This document shows, piece by piece, positions 1-5,666 of a stretch of DNA of 5,666 bases; the stretch's first letter is position 1; each line of letters begins with the position of its first letter. The notes below the pieces were generated by a model. That model worked only from the letters and a program-made list of their open reading frames with translations, was not told the origin of the DNA and ran no database searches. The translations under genes and the position numbers were made by a program. The DNA is from Planctomycetota bacterium. GTDB taxonomy: Bacteria > Planctomycetota > Brocadiia > SM23-32. The stretch lies in NCBI GenBank assembly GCA_030604585.1, contig JAUVVP010000170.1:1-5666 (forward strand), written 5' to 3'.

Positions 1-699
1 CAAGTGAGGCAGCGTGATGAAGAACTCCACCGTCTCGCGATCTCCTCTCGGCGTGCCGATACCCAGCACGTAGTACGGCGCCCTAAAGCGCCGATGGTCG
101 CCGATGCCTATGCCGTCGGCGCACTCGAACAGAAGGTTCAGAGCCGGCTCGTCGAGGTGACATTCAAGGCGCGCCGCCCCGCCCGGGAACCCGTGATCCG
201 GAGAGTAGGTTTCCGGGAAGGTGTGCACCTCGTCGTCGGCCCGATATCGGGCTCCACCGTAACGGCTGACCGGCAGACGGATCTGGAAGGTGCCCCATAC
301 ATCCTCGGGCCAGTCTCCCGTGAGGCCCACCTGGATGCGGATCCGGTGTCCCGCAATCGAGGCCGTCTGCTCGAACACCACGTCGTGCCCGCGCACCTTC
401 CCGCGGTATGTGACAGTGCCCTTCGCTCGTACCACCTCCTCCATGGCCAGGTCGCGAGGAACGGTGTAGCCGTTCAGCCCGCAGAACACGCCCATTCCGT
501 GGATCAGCGGCCGGCCGCGGTAGAGCAGGTGGAGCATCCCTTCATCGTCGCCGCAGAGCATGAACGGACCCCGCCGAATAAGGCCGTTGTCGTCGGCCTG
601 GATCTCTTGCCAGTCGCCGGCGCCCGATGCACCGGCCCCCAACACGGCGAGGGCCATGACCAAACGGCAGGCGTTCCTCAGCGGCTCGTGGGATCGCAC
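1..699 (-). CDS. Exported protein of unknown function (3' end beyond window)
   Basis: I do not recognise this family. The frame is open from a GTG at 697-699 to the window edge, giving 233 codons with no stop, so the C-terminus is missing. The start is fixed by an AGGAGG six bases upstream and by what follows: a basic/polar n-region (MRSHEPLRNACR), a hydrophobic stretch at about residues 13-24, and small residues suiting signal peptidase I near residues 24-27, just before GDWQEI. The only early Cys (C11) precedes the hydrophobic core, so it is not a lipobox. The mature part lacks further membrane segments. It alternates short hydrophobic strands with Gly/Asp turns and many aromatics (for example VWGTFQIRLPVSRYGG near residues 141-156), which suggests a beta-sandwich fold. 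An envelope or extracellular carbohydrate-related role is possible but is only a guess. It has its own promoter and lies 153 bases downstream of the SecD-like gene. A long plus-strand frame over the same bases is a shadow. Confidence 0.8.
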   Translation of the reverse strand, partial: MRSHEPLRNACRLVMALAVLGAGASGAGDWQEIQADDNGLIRRGPFMLCGDDEGMLHLLYRGRPLIHGMGVFCGLNGYTVPRDLAMEEVVRAKGTVTYRGKVRGHDVVFEQTASIAGHRIRIQVGLTGDWPEDVWGTFQIRLPVSRYGGARYRADDEVHTFPETYSPDHGFPGGAARLECHLDEPALNLLFECADGIGIGDHRRFRAPYYVLGIGTPRGDRETVEFFITLPHL

Positions 700-705
700 G
701 GTCTT

Positions 706-711
706 CCTCCT
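706..711 (-). promoter_or_regulatory. Ribosome binding site deciding the GTG start
   Basis: The minus strand reads AGGAGG, a full anti-16S match, with six bases before the GTG at 699-697. This ideal spacing selects the GTG over the ATG 14 codons further in (655-657), which would cut away the n-region of the signal peptide. Confidence 0.8.
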
Positions 712-768
712 CAGTGGAAACGAAGCTTGGGTGCCGTCCGGGCGCGACGGCCCACTGGTCGGGCGGCG

Positions 769-797
769 ATTCTAACACGGGGGCCGGCCCCGCTCAA
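769..797 (-). promoter_or_regulatory. Putative sigma70 promoter for the exported-protein gene
   Basis: On the minus strand there is a -35 box TTGAGC (792-797; 4/6 to consensus) and a -10 box TAGAAT (769-774; 5/6) separated by exactly 17 bases. Transcription would start near position 762, giving a leader of roughly 60 bases. The spacer is almost entirely a perfect GC palindrome, listed separately. The promoter implies the exported-protein gene can be expressed apart from the upstream SecD-like gene. This is inferred from sequence match only. Confidence 0.55.
780..791. repeat. Perfect 12-bp palindrome inside a promoter spacer
   Basis: GGGGCCGGCCCC is an uninterrupted palindrome that fills 12 of the 17 bases between the proposed -35 and -10 boxes of the exported-protein gene. 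A dyad in this position could be an operator or could affect promoter melting. In DNA this GC-rich a chance palindrome is also possible. Confidence 0.4.
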
Positions 798-852
798 TTG
801 ACAGAGCCTTCGGCCCACGCTGCCCCCGGGCGGGCGGCACGGTCCCCCCGGT

Positions 853-1698
853 TCAGGACTCCTTCTCGCTCGCGGCAGCCGGCGAAAGCCGTTCCAACGG
901 CAAAGGCAGGCTGCCGCAGTTGAGCACCTTGGCCAGACGCCGAAGGGGCGGGATGTAGTAGGCGCCCTGCATCTGGACGGCGCCGGTGGTGAGGGCCGAT
1001 TCGATCTCCTTCGGCGGGAAGAACATCGCCCCGTCAATCAGCATGGCCATCGTGCGCCCGGCGTGCAGAGCGGTCAGCGAGGCGAACGCCTTGGCGTCCG
1101 GCTCCTTGAAGTGAAAGGTCAGCACCACGGTTCTTTGGCGGCCGACGGTGGCGAAACTGACCTCCTTGAACTCGCCGATGGTCAGGAGGGGTTCCCGCTC
1201 GACGGCGTAGCGGTGCTCCACTGTCTTGAGTTCGTTCAGGCGGGTGAGGATGTAGCGCCTCTCCTTGAAGACCTTGACCTCGTATCCGGGCGGCAGGTCC
1301 TCGGCCGCCGCGCTCCCCAGAAGGTCGTCCTGGGGATGAAGCAGGCGGAATTCCGCCCTCCCTTGCATCGCCAGCCAGGCGAGGGGTCGCACCGGGTCGG
1401 AGCGGCACCTGAGCTGCACCTCCAGGCGGTCGGGCGGCAGGGGCAGGATCGCGCCGCGGCCCGTCTTGAACTCCCGCCGCAGCACTGCGAGCCGCTCGGC
1501 GAGCACCTCCACGGTGTGGCGAAGCTCGCCGTCGGCCACGGCCTCGCCGGGGGGCCCGAGGCGGTAGATGACCCGGTGCGTCTCCGTGGCGCCGCGGGCC
1601 CAGATGGCGGCCATGAGGGCGAAAAGGCACAGCGCCGTCCCGCCGAACAGAAAGGCCCGCTTCAGATACGCGGTGAGTGCTGATCTCCTGGCTGCCAT
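853..1698 (-). CDS. SecD-like single-pass protein (periplasmic P1 region only)
   Basis: A 281-residue protein resembling the periplasmic part of SecD, the accessory Sec translocon subunit that helps pull exported proteins across the inner membrane. A basic N-terminus leads into one membrane segment (about residues 15-34). Then come a region matching the first SecD periplasmic subdomain (about 55-120, with RLEVQLRC and the 'A-x-FRLL' element at 115-120) and a second match at 204-268: F-x-SLTALHAGRTMAMLIDG, FPPKEIESALTTGAVQMQG and LAKVLNCGSLPLPLE. In true SecD that last element runs straight into five further membrane helices; here the protein ends about 12 residues later, so the channel-forming RND part is absent. 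Start: neither candidate has a convincing ribosome site. I chose ATG at 1698; a GTG at 1719 would add seven residues. It lies 219 bases downstream of lptB. It may be an accessory or degenerate SecD rather than a working translocase subunit. The SecD relationship is fairly sure; the function is not. Confidence 0.8.
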   Translation of the reverse strand: MAARRSALTAYLKRAFLFGGTALCLFALMAAIWARGATETHRVIYRLGPPGEAVADGELRHTVEVLAERLAVLRREFKTGRGAILPLPPDRLEVQLRCRSDPVRPLAWLAMQGRAEFRLLHPQDDLLGSAAAEDLPPGYEVKVFKERRYILTRLNELKTVEHRYAVEREPLLTIGEFKEVSFATVGRQRTVVLTFHFKEPDAKAFASLTALHAGRTMAMLIDGAMFFPPKEIESALTTGAVQMQGAYYIPPLRRLAKVLNCGSLPLPLERLSPAAASEKES

Positions 1699-1797
1699 AA
1701 GCCGTCGGTGAGGCAACACCCCAATGAATGGGACACAAGTGCCCCGGCTCCCGTCAGAACGCAGGGCCCGTCAGGGCAGGCTCCTCTCCATTGACCT

Positions 1798-1829
1798 TCG
1801 CGCAGGAGAAGGGCCGGCTTCCTGCGCGA
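1798..1829. repeat. Perfect 10-bp inverted repeat between lptB and the SecD-like gene
   Basis: TCGCGCAGGA (1798-1807) and its exact complement TCCTGCGCGA (1820-1829) flank a 12-base loop that itself contains GCCGGC. The element lies about 90 bases past the lptB stop and about 100-130 bases before the SecD-like start. No T-run follows it on either strand, so it is not a standard intrinsic terminator. It could be an RNA processing or 3'-stabilising hairpin for the lptB transcript, or an operator. Confidence 0.5.
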
Positions 1830-1917
1830 GCGGAGCGAACGGATGCCATACGCGTTGTCGTAATCGCTTCGAAGACGGCGGTCTCGAGCACGAGTGCGAG
1901 AGGCACATGAAGCGCGA

Positions 1918-2685
1918 TCAAGGCCCGGGCCGACCCGGCGGGCTGTGCATCTCAATATGCTCGGCCCTGATGCGGTCGCCCAGGTAGCTTTCGCGGGCTA
2001 TCGGGTCTTCGAGTATCTCCTCGGCGCTGCCCTGCGTGACGATCTTGCCCTCGCTGAGGACGTAAGCCCTGTCGGTGATGCGGAGGGCCTCCAGCACGTT
2101 ATGGTCCGTTATCAGGACGCCGATGCCCTTGTACTTGAGGCCCACGACCATGTCCTGCACCTCGCCCACGGCGATCGGGTCAATGCCGGTGAAGGGCTCG
2201 TCGAGCAGGATGATCTGGGGGTCGGCGCAGAGGGCCCGTGCGATCTCGAGGCGGCGCCGTTCGCCCCCGCTGAGCGTGTAGGCGAGCTGGTTGCGCAGAT
2301 GCTCCAGCCCGAACTCGCCGAGCATCTGGCCCGTCTTCTGCGTGCGGACGGCTCTGGAGACGCCCTGCATCTCCATGATCGCCAGCAGGTTGTCGGCCAC
2401 GGTCATGTTTTGGAACAGGCTCGGCTCCTGGGCCAGGTAGCTCATGCCGAGTCGGCTGCGCCGGTGCATGGGCAGGCGGGTGATGTCCTCGCCGTTGAAG
2501 AGAACGGAGCCGGCCGCCGGCCTGATCAGCCCGATGCACATGCGGAAGGCCGTCGTCTTGCCCGCCCCGTTGGGGCCGAGCATCCCGACCGCCTCCCCCC
2601 TGTCCACCTCGAAGCTGACGTGGTCCACCACGGCGCGGCCGCTGTAGTACTTGACCAGTCCCCGGGCCTGGAACAGTTCTGCCAT
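1918..2685 (-). CDS. lptB: LptB, ATPase of the lipopolysaccharide export ABC transporter
   Basis: A cytoplasmic ABC ATPase of 255 residues, close to the family's usual length of about 240. With LptF/LptG it drives extraction of lipopolysaccharide from the inner membrane onto the LptC-LptA bridge. All catalytic elements are intact: Walker A GPNGAGKTT (37-45), Q-loop with Q86 in the LptB-style context YLAQEPSLF, signature LSGGERRR (138-145), Walker B IILLDEP with E163, D-loop FTGIDP, and switch histidine H195 in ITDHNV. LptB identity over other ABC ATPases rests on the YL-QE-S-F loop, FTGIDP, GVLITDHNV and the C-terminal YLGD. The tail after YLGD is about 20 residues, Pro/His-rich, longer than in the E. 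coli protein. Start: ATG at 2685 gives the family-typical MAEL; a TTG at 2697 would add four residues. The ribosome site is weak. It is transcribed divergently from pilB. No lptA, lptC or lptFG is adjacent within the window. Confidence 0.95.
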   Translation of the reverse strand: MAELFQARGLVKYYSGRAVVDHVSFEVDRGEAVGMLGPNGAGKTTAFRMCIGLIRPAAGSVLFNGEDITRLPMHRRSRLGMSYLAQEPSLFQNMTVADNLLAIMEMQGVSRAVRTQKTGQMLGEFGLEHLRNQLAYTLSGGERRRLEIARALCADPQIILLDEPFTGIDPIAVGEVQDMVVGLKYKGIGVLITDHNVLEALRITDRAYVLSEGKIVTQGSAEEILEDPIARESYLGDRIRAEHIEMHSPPGRPGP

Positions 2686-2727
2686 GGGAATCCGCAAGGA
2701 GAACGATGGATGCAGGCGCCCGGCGCC

Positions 2728-2756
2728 ATTCTATAGCAACGGCCTGCGGCATTCAA
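2728..2756 (-). promoter_or_regulatory. Putative sigma70 promoter for lptB
   Basis: The minus strand has TTGAAT (2751-2756; 4/6 to the -35 consensus) and TAGAAT (2728-2733; 5/6 to the -10 consensus) with an exact 17-base spacer. Transcription would begin near 2721, about 36 bases before the lptB ATG. The start region overlaps two GGCGCC copies (2715-2720 and 2722-2727) that could form a small hairpin at the extreme 5' end of the message. Confidence 0.6.
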
Positions 2757-2780
2757 GAATCAGTGGCCGTCGGAGGCGCT

Positions 2781-2827
2781 GCGGGGGGCCGCCGCGCCGG
2801 GGCGCTCGGCCGGCGGCAGGCCCCCGC
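2781..2827. repeat. Strong GC-rich imperfect hairpin in the divergent control region
   Basis: The outer arms GCGGGGG (2781-2787) and CCCCCGC (2821-2827) pair perfectly. After a one-base bulge (G2788), C2789-C2790 pair with G2819-G2820. After a second bulge (A2818), GCCGC (2791-2795) pairs with GCGGC (2813-2817). That makes 14 pairs in all around a 17-base loop. It lies upstream of both divergent promoters and outside both proposed transcripts, so it may act as DNA (protein site, cruciform) or belong to an unseen transcript. No T-tract follows on either strand. Confidence 0.45.
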
Positions 2828-2898
2828 GAATGTGGCCCGAGGGCGCCTGCGGCGGCCATAGAACGCAGCGTGACGATGCCTTGGCCCGGGCCGGATGC

Positions 2899-2927
2899 TT
2901 GCAAACGGGCTTGGCTTCCACTATAAT
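2899..2927 (+). promoter_or_regulatory. Near-consensus sigma70 promoter for pilB
   Basis: The -35 box TTGCAA (2899-2904; 4/6) and a perfect -10 box TATAAT (2922-2927) are separated by exactly 17 bases. In DNA this GC-rich a full TATAAT at correct spacing is striking. Transcription would start near 2934, about 32 bases before the pilB ATG. It suggests housekeeping expression of pilB rather than the sigma54 control known for some pilus genes. No sigma54 GG/GC pair is evident here. Confidence 0.75.
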
Positions 2928-2953
2928 CGCAAAGCGTCAGAATCTGAGAACGC

Positions 2954-2957
2954 GGAG
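2954..2957 (+). promoter_or_regulatory. pilB ribosome binding site
   Basis: GGAG with eight bases before the ATG at 2966 supports that start. Confidence 0.6.
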
Positions 2958-2965
2958 ATAGCCGT

Positions 2966-4666
2966 ATGCCTACACGTAAACCCATTGGACAGCTTCTGTT
3001 GGACAAGGGCCTGGTGGAGAAGGAGCAGATTCAGCGTGCGCTGGAATACCAGCAGAAGTCCGGCGAGAAACTGCGGCTGGGCGAGATACTGGTCAAGTTC
3101 GGCTACGTGACCGAGGAAGACGTCCTGAAGTGCATCGGCGAGCAGTTCGACGTGCCGGTCGTTGACCTGAACAGGCTGCGCCCGGAGGTCGAAGCGGTGG
3201 ACGCCGTCCCGCGCAACACGGCGAAGATGCACCACATCATGCCGCTGAAGAGGACGGGCAACTCGCTCGTGGTCGCCATCAGCGACCTGGATCTGTGCGC
3301 CATTGACAACCTGAAGTTCATCCTGAACATGGACATAAAGACCGTCCTGGCCACCGAGGAGGCCATCGCGGAGGCGGTGGAGCGCTACTACGGGGGCGAG
3401 GAGTCCACCGTGGACAACCTGCTGCGCGAGTTCACCGAGGGCGAGCTGGCGGAGCAGATCGGCCCGGGCGACCAGGAGGAGGAGGGAGAAGACGCGCCGA
3501 TGGTGCGGCTGGTCAGCCTGATCGTCAGCGACGCGGTGCAGGCGCGGGCCAGCGACATCCACGTCGAGCCGCTGACCAGCCGGCTGCGCGTGCGCTACCG
3601 CATTGACGGCGTCTGCCAGGAGGTCGAGTCGCCGCCGAAGCGCTTGCAGAACTCCATCATCGCGCGAATGAAGCTGATGGCCGGCATGGACCTGGCCGAG
3701 AAGCGCAAGCCCCAGGACGGCCGTATCCCGATGGTGGTCAACGGCCGCGCGCTCGACCTGCGCGTCAGCAACATACCCACCACCGACGGCGAAAGCATCG
3801 TCATGCGTATCCTGGACAAGGCATCGGCGAAGGTCAACCTGGTCGAGCTCGGATTCCACCCGTCGGACCTGGACCACTTCGAGCGCATAATCAGCCGGCC
3901 GAACGGCATCTTCCTGGTGACGGGGCCGACCGGAAGCGGCAAGACGACCACTCTCTACGCCGCCCTGAATACACTGAACCGCCCCGACACGAAGATCATC
4001 ACCGCCGAAGACCCGATCGAGTACACCTTCGCCGGCATCAACCAGTCCCAGGTGATGCCCGACATCAACAGGACCTTCCCGATCATCCTGCGCGCCATGC
4101 TTCGCCAGGCGCCGGAGATCATCCTGGTCGGGGAGATCCGCGACGAGGAGACGGCCGAGATCGCCATCCGGGCCGCGCTGACCGGCCACCTGGTCTTCAG
4201 CACGCTCCACACCAATGACGCCCCCAGCGCCATCCCCCGACTGATCGACATGGGCGTCAAGCCCTACATGGTCGCCTCGTCGGTCCAGGCCATCATGGCC
4301 CAGCGCCTGGTGCGCACGATCTGCACGAACTGCAAACAGCCCTACGAGCCGCCCGAGCAGATGCTCCGCTCAGTCGGCGTGACGCGCGAAGACATCGAGG
4401 GGATCACTCTCTATCAAGGCACGGGCTGTAATCGCTGCAACGGCACGGGCTACTACGGCCGGCTCGGCATCTTCGAGCTGATGGAGATGAACCCGGACTT
4501 GCGCAACCTTGTCTTCGAGATGGCCCCGACGGGCGAGATCCGCGAGAAGGCCCGTTCCTACGGCATGCTCACGCTGATGGAGGACGGCCTGCGCAAGGTC
4601 ATCCAGGGCGTGACGACCGTAGACGAGGTGCTGCGCGTGGCCGGCGGCATCATCGAGGTCGTGTGA
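2966..4666 (+). CDS. pilB: PilB, type IV pilus extension ATPase
   Basis: A complete 566-residue secretion ATPase of the GspE/PilB family: a cytoplasmic hexamer at the pilus base that hydrolyses ATP to polymerise pilin. The N-terminal domain (about 1-140) is of the MshEN/GspE-N type with two tandem motifs (6-29 and 37-60). An acidic linker follows (about 157-178, EEEGED). The N2 domain includes ASDIHVEP (195-202) and RYRIDG (210-215). The motor has Walker A GPTGSGKTT (320-328), Asp box ITAEDPIEY (345-353), Walker B IILVGEIRDEE (385-395, E390) and His box GHLVFSTLHTND (407-418). Four cysteines (C453, C456, C488, C491) form the zinc site found in PilB/GspE but not PilT. Start ATG has a GGAG site and a strong promoter. 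GspE of a type II secretion system is the alternative; the following pilT favours PilB. There is no sign of damage. Confidence 0.93.
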   Translation: MPTRKPIGQLLLDKGLVEKEQIQRALEYQQKSGEKLRLGEILVKFGYVTEEDVLKCIGEQFDVPVVDLNRLRPEVEAVDAVPRNTAKMHHIMPLKRTGNSLVVAISDLDLCAIDNLKFILNMDIKTVLATEEAIAEAVERYYGGEESTVDNLLREFTEGELAEQIGPGDQEEEGEDAPMVRLVSLIVSDAVQARASDIHVEPLTSRLRVRYRIDGVCQEVESPPKRLQNSIIARMKLMAGMDLAEKRKPQDGRIPMVVNGRALDLRVSNIPTTDGESIVMRILDKASAKVNLVELGFHPSDLDHFERIISRPNGIFLVTGPTGSGKTTTLYAALNTLNRPDTKIITAEDPIEYTFAGINQSQVMPDINRTFPIILRAMLRQAPEIILVGEIRDEETAEIAIRAALTGHLVFSTLHTNDAPSAIPRLIDMGVKPYMVASSVQAIMAQRLVRTICTNCKQPYEPPEQMLRSVGVTREDIEGITLYQGTGCNRCNGTGYYGRLGIFELMEMNPDLRNLVFEMAPTGEIREKARSYGMLTLMEDGLRKVIQGVTTVDEVLRVAGGIIEVV

Positions 4667-4748
4667 GCCCGCAACCCTGGCCGCCGCTTGAAAGGGGCCG
4701 CAGGACCCGGCCGGTATTTCGCTCTCTCAGTCAGCAAGCGCACGCCAG

Positions 4749-5666
4749 ATGATACAGATCGACAAAGTGCTCGCCGTCGCCATCAAACAAGAGGCCGAGG
4801 ACATCGTCCTGACGGTCGGCCGTCCGCCCATGCTCCGCTTGGACGGGTCCCTGACGCCCCGGGCTACCGAGACCCTCGGCCCCCAAGACACCGTGGGGCT
4901 GATGAAGAGCATCACCCCGGAACGCTACCAGCAGGAGCTTCAGGAGGAGGGCTCGGCGGACTTCGGGTTCAACTTCCGCAAGGACGCGACCTTCCGTGTG
5001 GCCGTCTTCCACCAGCAGGGCAACGTTGCCGTTGTGCTGCGCCTGATCCCCTTCAAGATCCGCAGTTTTCAGGAGCTGGGGCTCGGGCCGACGGTGCAGG
5101 AGATGCTCTACAGGCCCCGGGGCATGATCCTGGTGACCGGACCGACCGGAAGCGGCAAGACGACCACGCTAGCCACCATGATCGACCACATCAACAGCAA
5201 CCGCAAGCTCCACATCCTGACCATTGAGGACCCGATCGAGTACCGCCAGCCGCACAAGAAATGCGTCGTCAGCCAGCGGGAGGTGGGCGTGGATGTGCCC
5301 TCCTTCGCCAGTGCGCTGCGCAGGGCCTTGCGCGAGGCGCCCGACGTGATCCTGGTCGGCGAGATGCGCGACCTGGAAAGCACACGGCTGGCCATCTCCG
5401 CCGCCGAAACGGGCCACCTGGTCCTGTCTACGGTTCACACCCAGAGCGCGCAGAGCACCGTGGAGAGGATCATTGACGAATTCCCGGCCAACCAGCAGGG
5501 GCAGATACGCATACAACTGGCCAACACCTTGCTGGCCGTGCTGGCACAGACGCTGGTGCCGCGCGTCGGAGGCGGCCTCGTCGCCGCCTTCGAGATACTG
5601 ATAGTGACCCCGGCGGTGCGGCACCTGATACGCGACAACAAGACCTTCCGCATTGACTCGGCCATC
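4749..5666 (+). CDS. pilT: PilT, type IV pilus retraction ATPase (3' end beyond window)
   Basis: The first 306 residues of a PilT family ATPase, which depolymerises the pilus and powers twitching motility; the usual length is about 345-370, so roughly 40-60 residues are missing. The N-terminal PAS-like domain (about 1-100) contains TVGRPPMLRLDGSL. The motor has Walker A GPTGSGKTT (131-139), Asp box ILTIEDPIEY (156-165), the PilT-typical QREVG (176-180), Walker B VILVGEMRDLES (200-211, E205) and His box GHLVLSTVHTQSA (222-234, H230). RIIDEFP and QQGQIRIQL follow, then AVRHLIRD (289-296), a version of the AIRNLIRE element needed for retraction. The PilB-type zinc cysteines are absent. Oddity: the usual 'ASDLHL' near residue 17 reads AEDIVL. 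The start ATG lacks a clear ribosome site and no better in-frame start exists before the stop at 4689. It begins 82 bases after pilB on the same strand, with no clear promoter or terminator between, so co-transcription is likely. Confidence 0.93.
   Translation, partial: MIQIDKVLAVAIKQEAEDIVLTVGRPPMLRLDGSLTPRATETLGPQDTVGLMKSITPERYQQELQEEGSADFGFNFRKDATFRVAVFHQQGNVAVVLRLIPFKIRSFQELGLGPTVQEMLYRPRGMILVTGPTGSGKTTTLATMIDHINSNRKLHILTIEDPIEYRQPHKKCVVSQREVGVDVPSFASALRRALREAPDVILVGEMRDLESTRLAISAAETGHLVLSTVHTQSAQSTVERIIDEFPANQQGQIRIQLANTLLAVLAQTLVPRVGGGLVAAFEILIVTPAVRHLIRDNKTFRIDSAI

Noticed and set aside
4..801. Long plus-strand open frame of 265 codons
   Set aside because: It is antisense to the exported-protein gene, which has a strong ribosome site, signal peptide and promoter. 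The plus-strand product has low-complexity, Arg/Pro/Ala/His-rich composition typical of GC-rich shadow frames.
798..803. Perfect TTGACA on the plus strand as a -35 box
   Set aside because: No -10-like hexamer occurs 15-19 bases downstream; that stretch is GC-rich, and no plus-strand gene follows.
821..839. Possible terminator hairpin after the SecD-like stop
   Set aside because: The stem is short with a bulge, and no T-run follows on the minus strand, so it cannot be called an intrinsic terminator.
1034..1738. Minus-strand frame of 234 codons overlapping the SecD-like gene
   Set aside because: It is a different frame of the same strand with an Arg/Pro/Gly-rich product and no motif. The SecD signatures fix the true frame.
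1894..2736. Plus-strand open frame of 280 codons
   Set aside because: It lies fully over lptB, whose ABC motifs are all present on the minus strand. The plus product has no recognisable motifs and is rich in His/Ala/Asp as expected of an antisense frame.
2921..4210. Minus-strand open frame of 429 codons antisense to pilB
   Set aside because: It mirrors the pilB codon pattern. The product is a repetitive mix of Val/Asp/Leu/Gln/His with no domain, and pilB itself is unmistakable.
4667..4748. Search for a promoter or terminator between pilB and pilT
   Set aside because: I see only short GC-rich complementarity and no -35/-10 pair or stem with T-run; co-transcription is the simpler reading.

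Overview
The window is high-GC bacterial DNA with long, clean reading frames, good codon structure and ordinary sigma70-type promoters. An LptB-type ABC ATPase points to a diderm bacterium that exports lipopolysaccharide, and a PilB/PilT pair shows type IV pili. The best guess is a free-living, environmental Gram-negative lineage, possibly in or near the Planctomycetota/PVC group. That guess rests on overall protein flavour only and is weak. I see no tRNA, rRNA, CRISPR array, insertion sequence or other sign of recent transfer.

Layout. The left half (about 1-2760) is transcribed leftward. Reading in the direction of transcription it holds lptB (2685-1918), a single-pass SecD-like periplasmic protein lacking the SecD channel domain (1698-853), and the first 233 codons of an unrecognised exported protein (699-1, running off the left edge). 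The last gene starts with GTG behind a strong ribosome binding site and has its own plausible promoter. The right half (2966-5666) is transcribed rightward and holds pilB (2966-4666) and pilT (4749 onward, running off the right edge about 306 codons in).

The two halves are separated by a 280-base divergent control region. It carries a near-consensus promoter for pilB (perfect TATAAT, 17-base spacer), a good promoter facing the other way for lptB, and a strong GC-rich imperfect hairpin between them.

How the genes fit together. PilB (extension) and PilT (retraction) are the paired motors of a type IV pilus; pilC and other pilus genes probably follow beyond the right edge. LptB powers lipopolysaccharide extraction from the inner membrane, but lptA/lptC/lptFG are not next to it here. 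The SecD-like protein would sit in the inner membrane facing the periplasm. All the products act at the cell envelope, but nothing in the sequence proves that the leftward genes share one pathway. The window is mostly conventional. The least explained items are the channel-less SecD-like protein, the unknown exported protein, and the structured elements in the intergenic regions.
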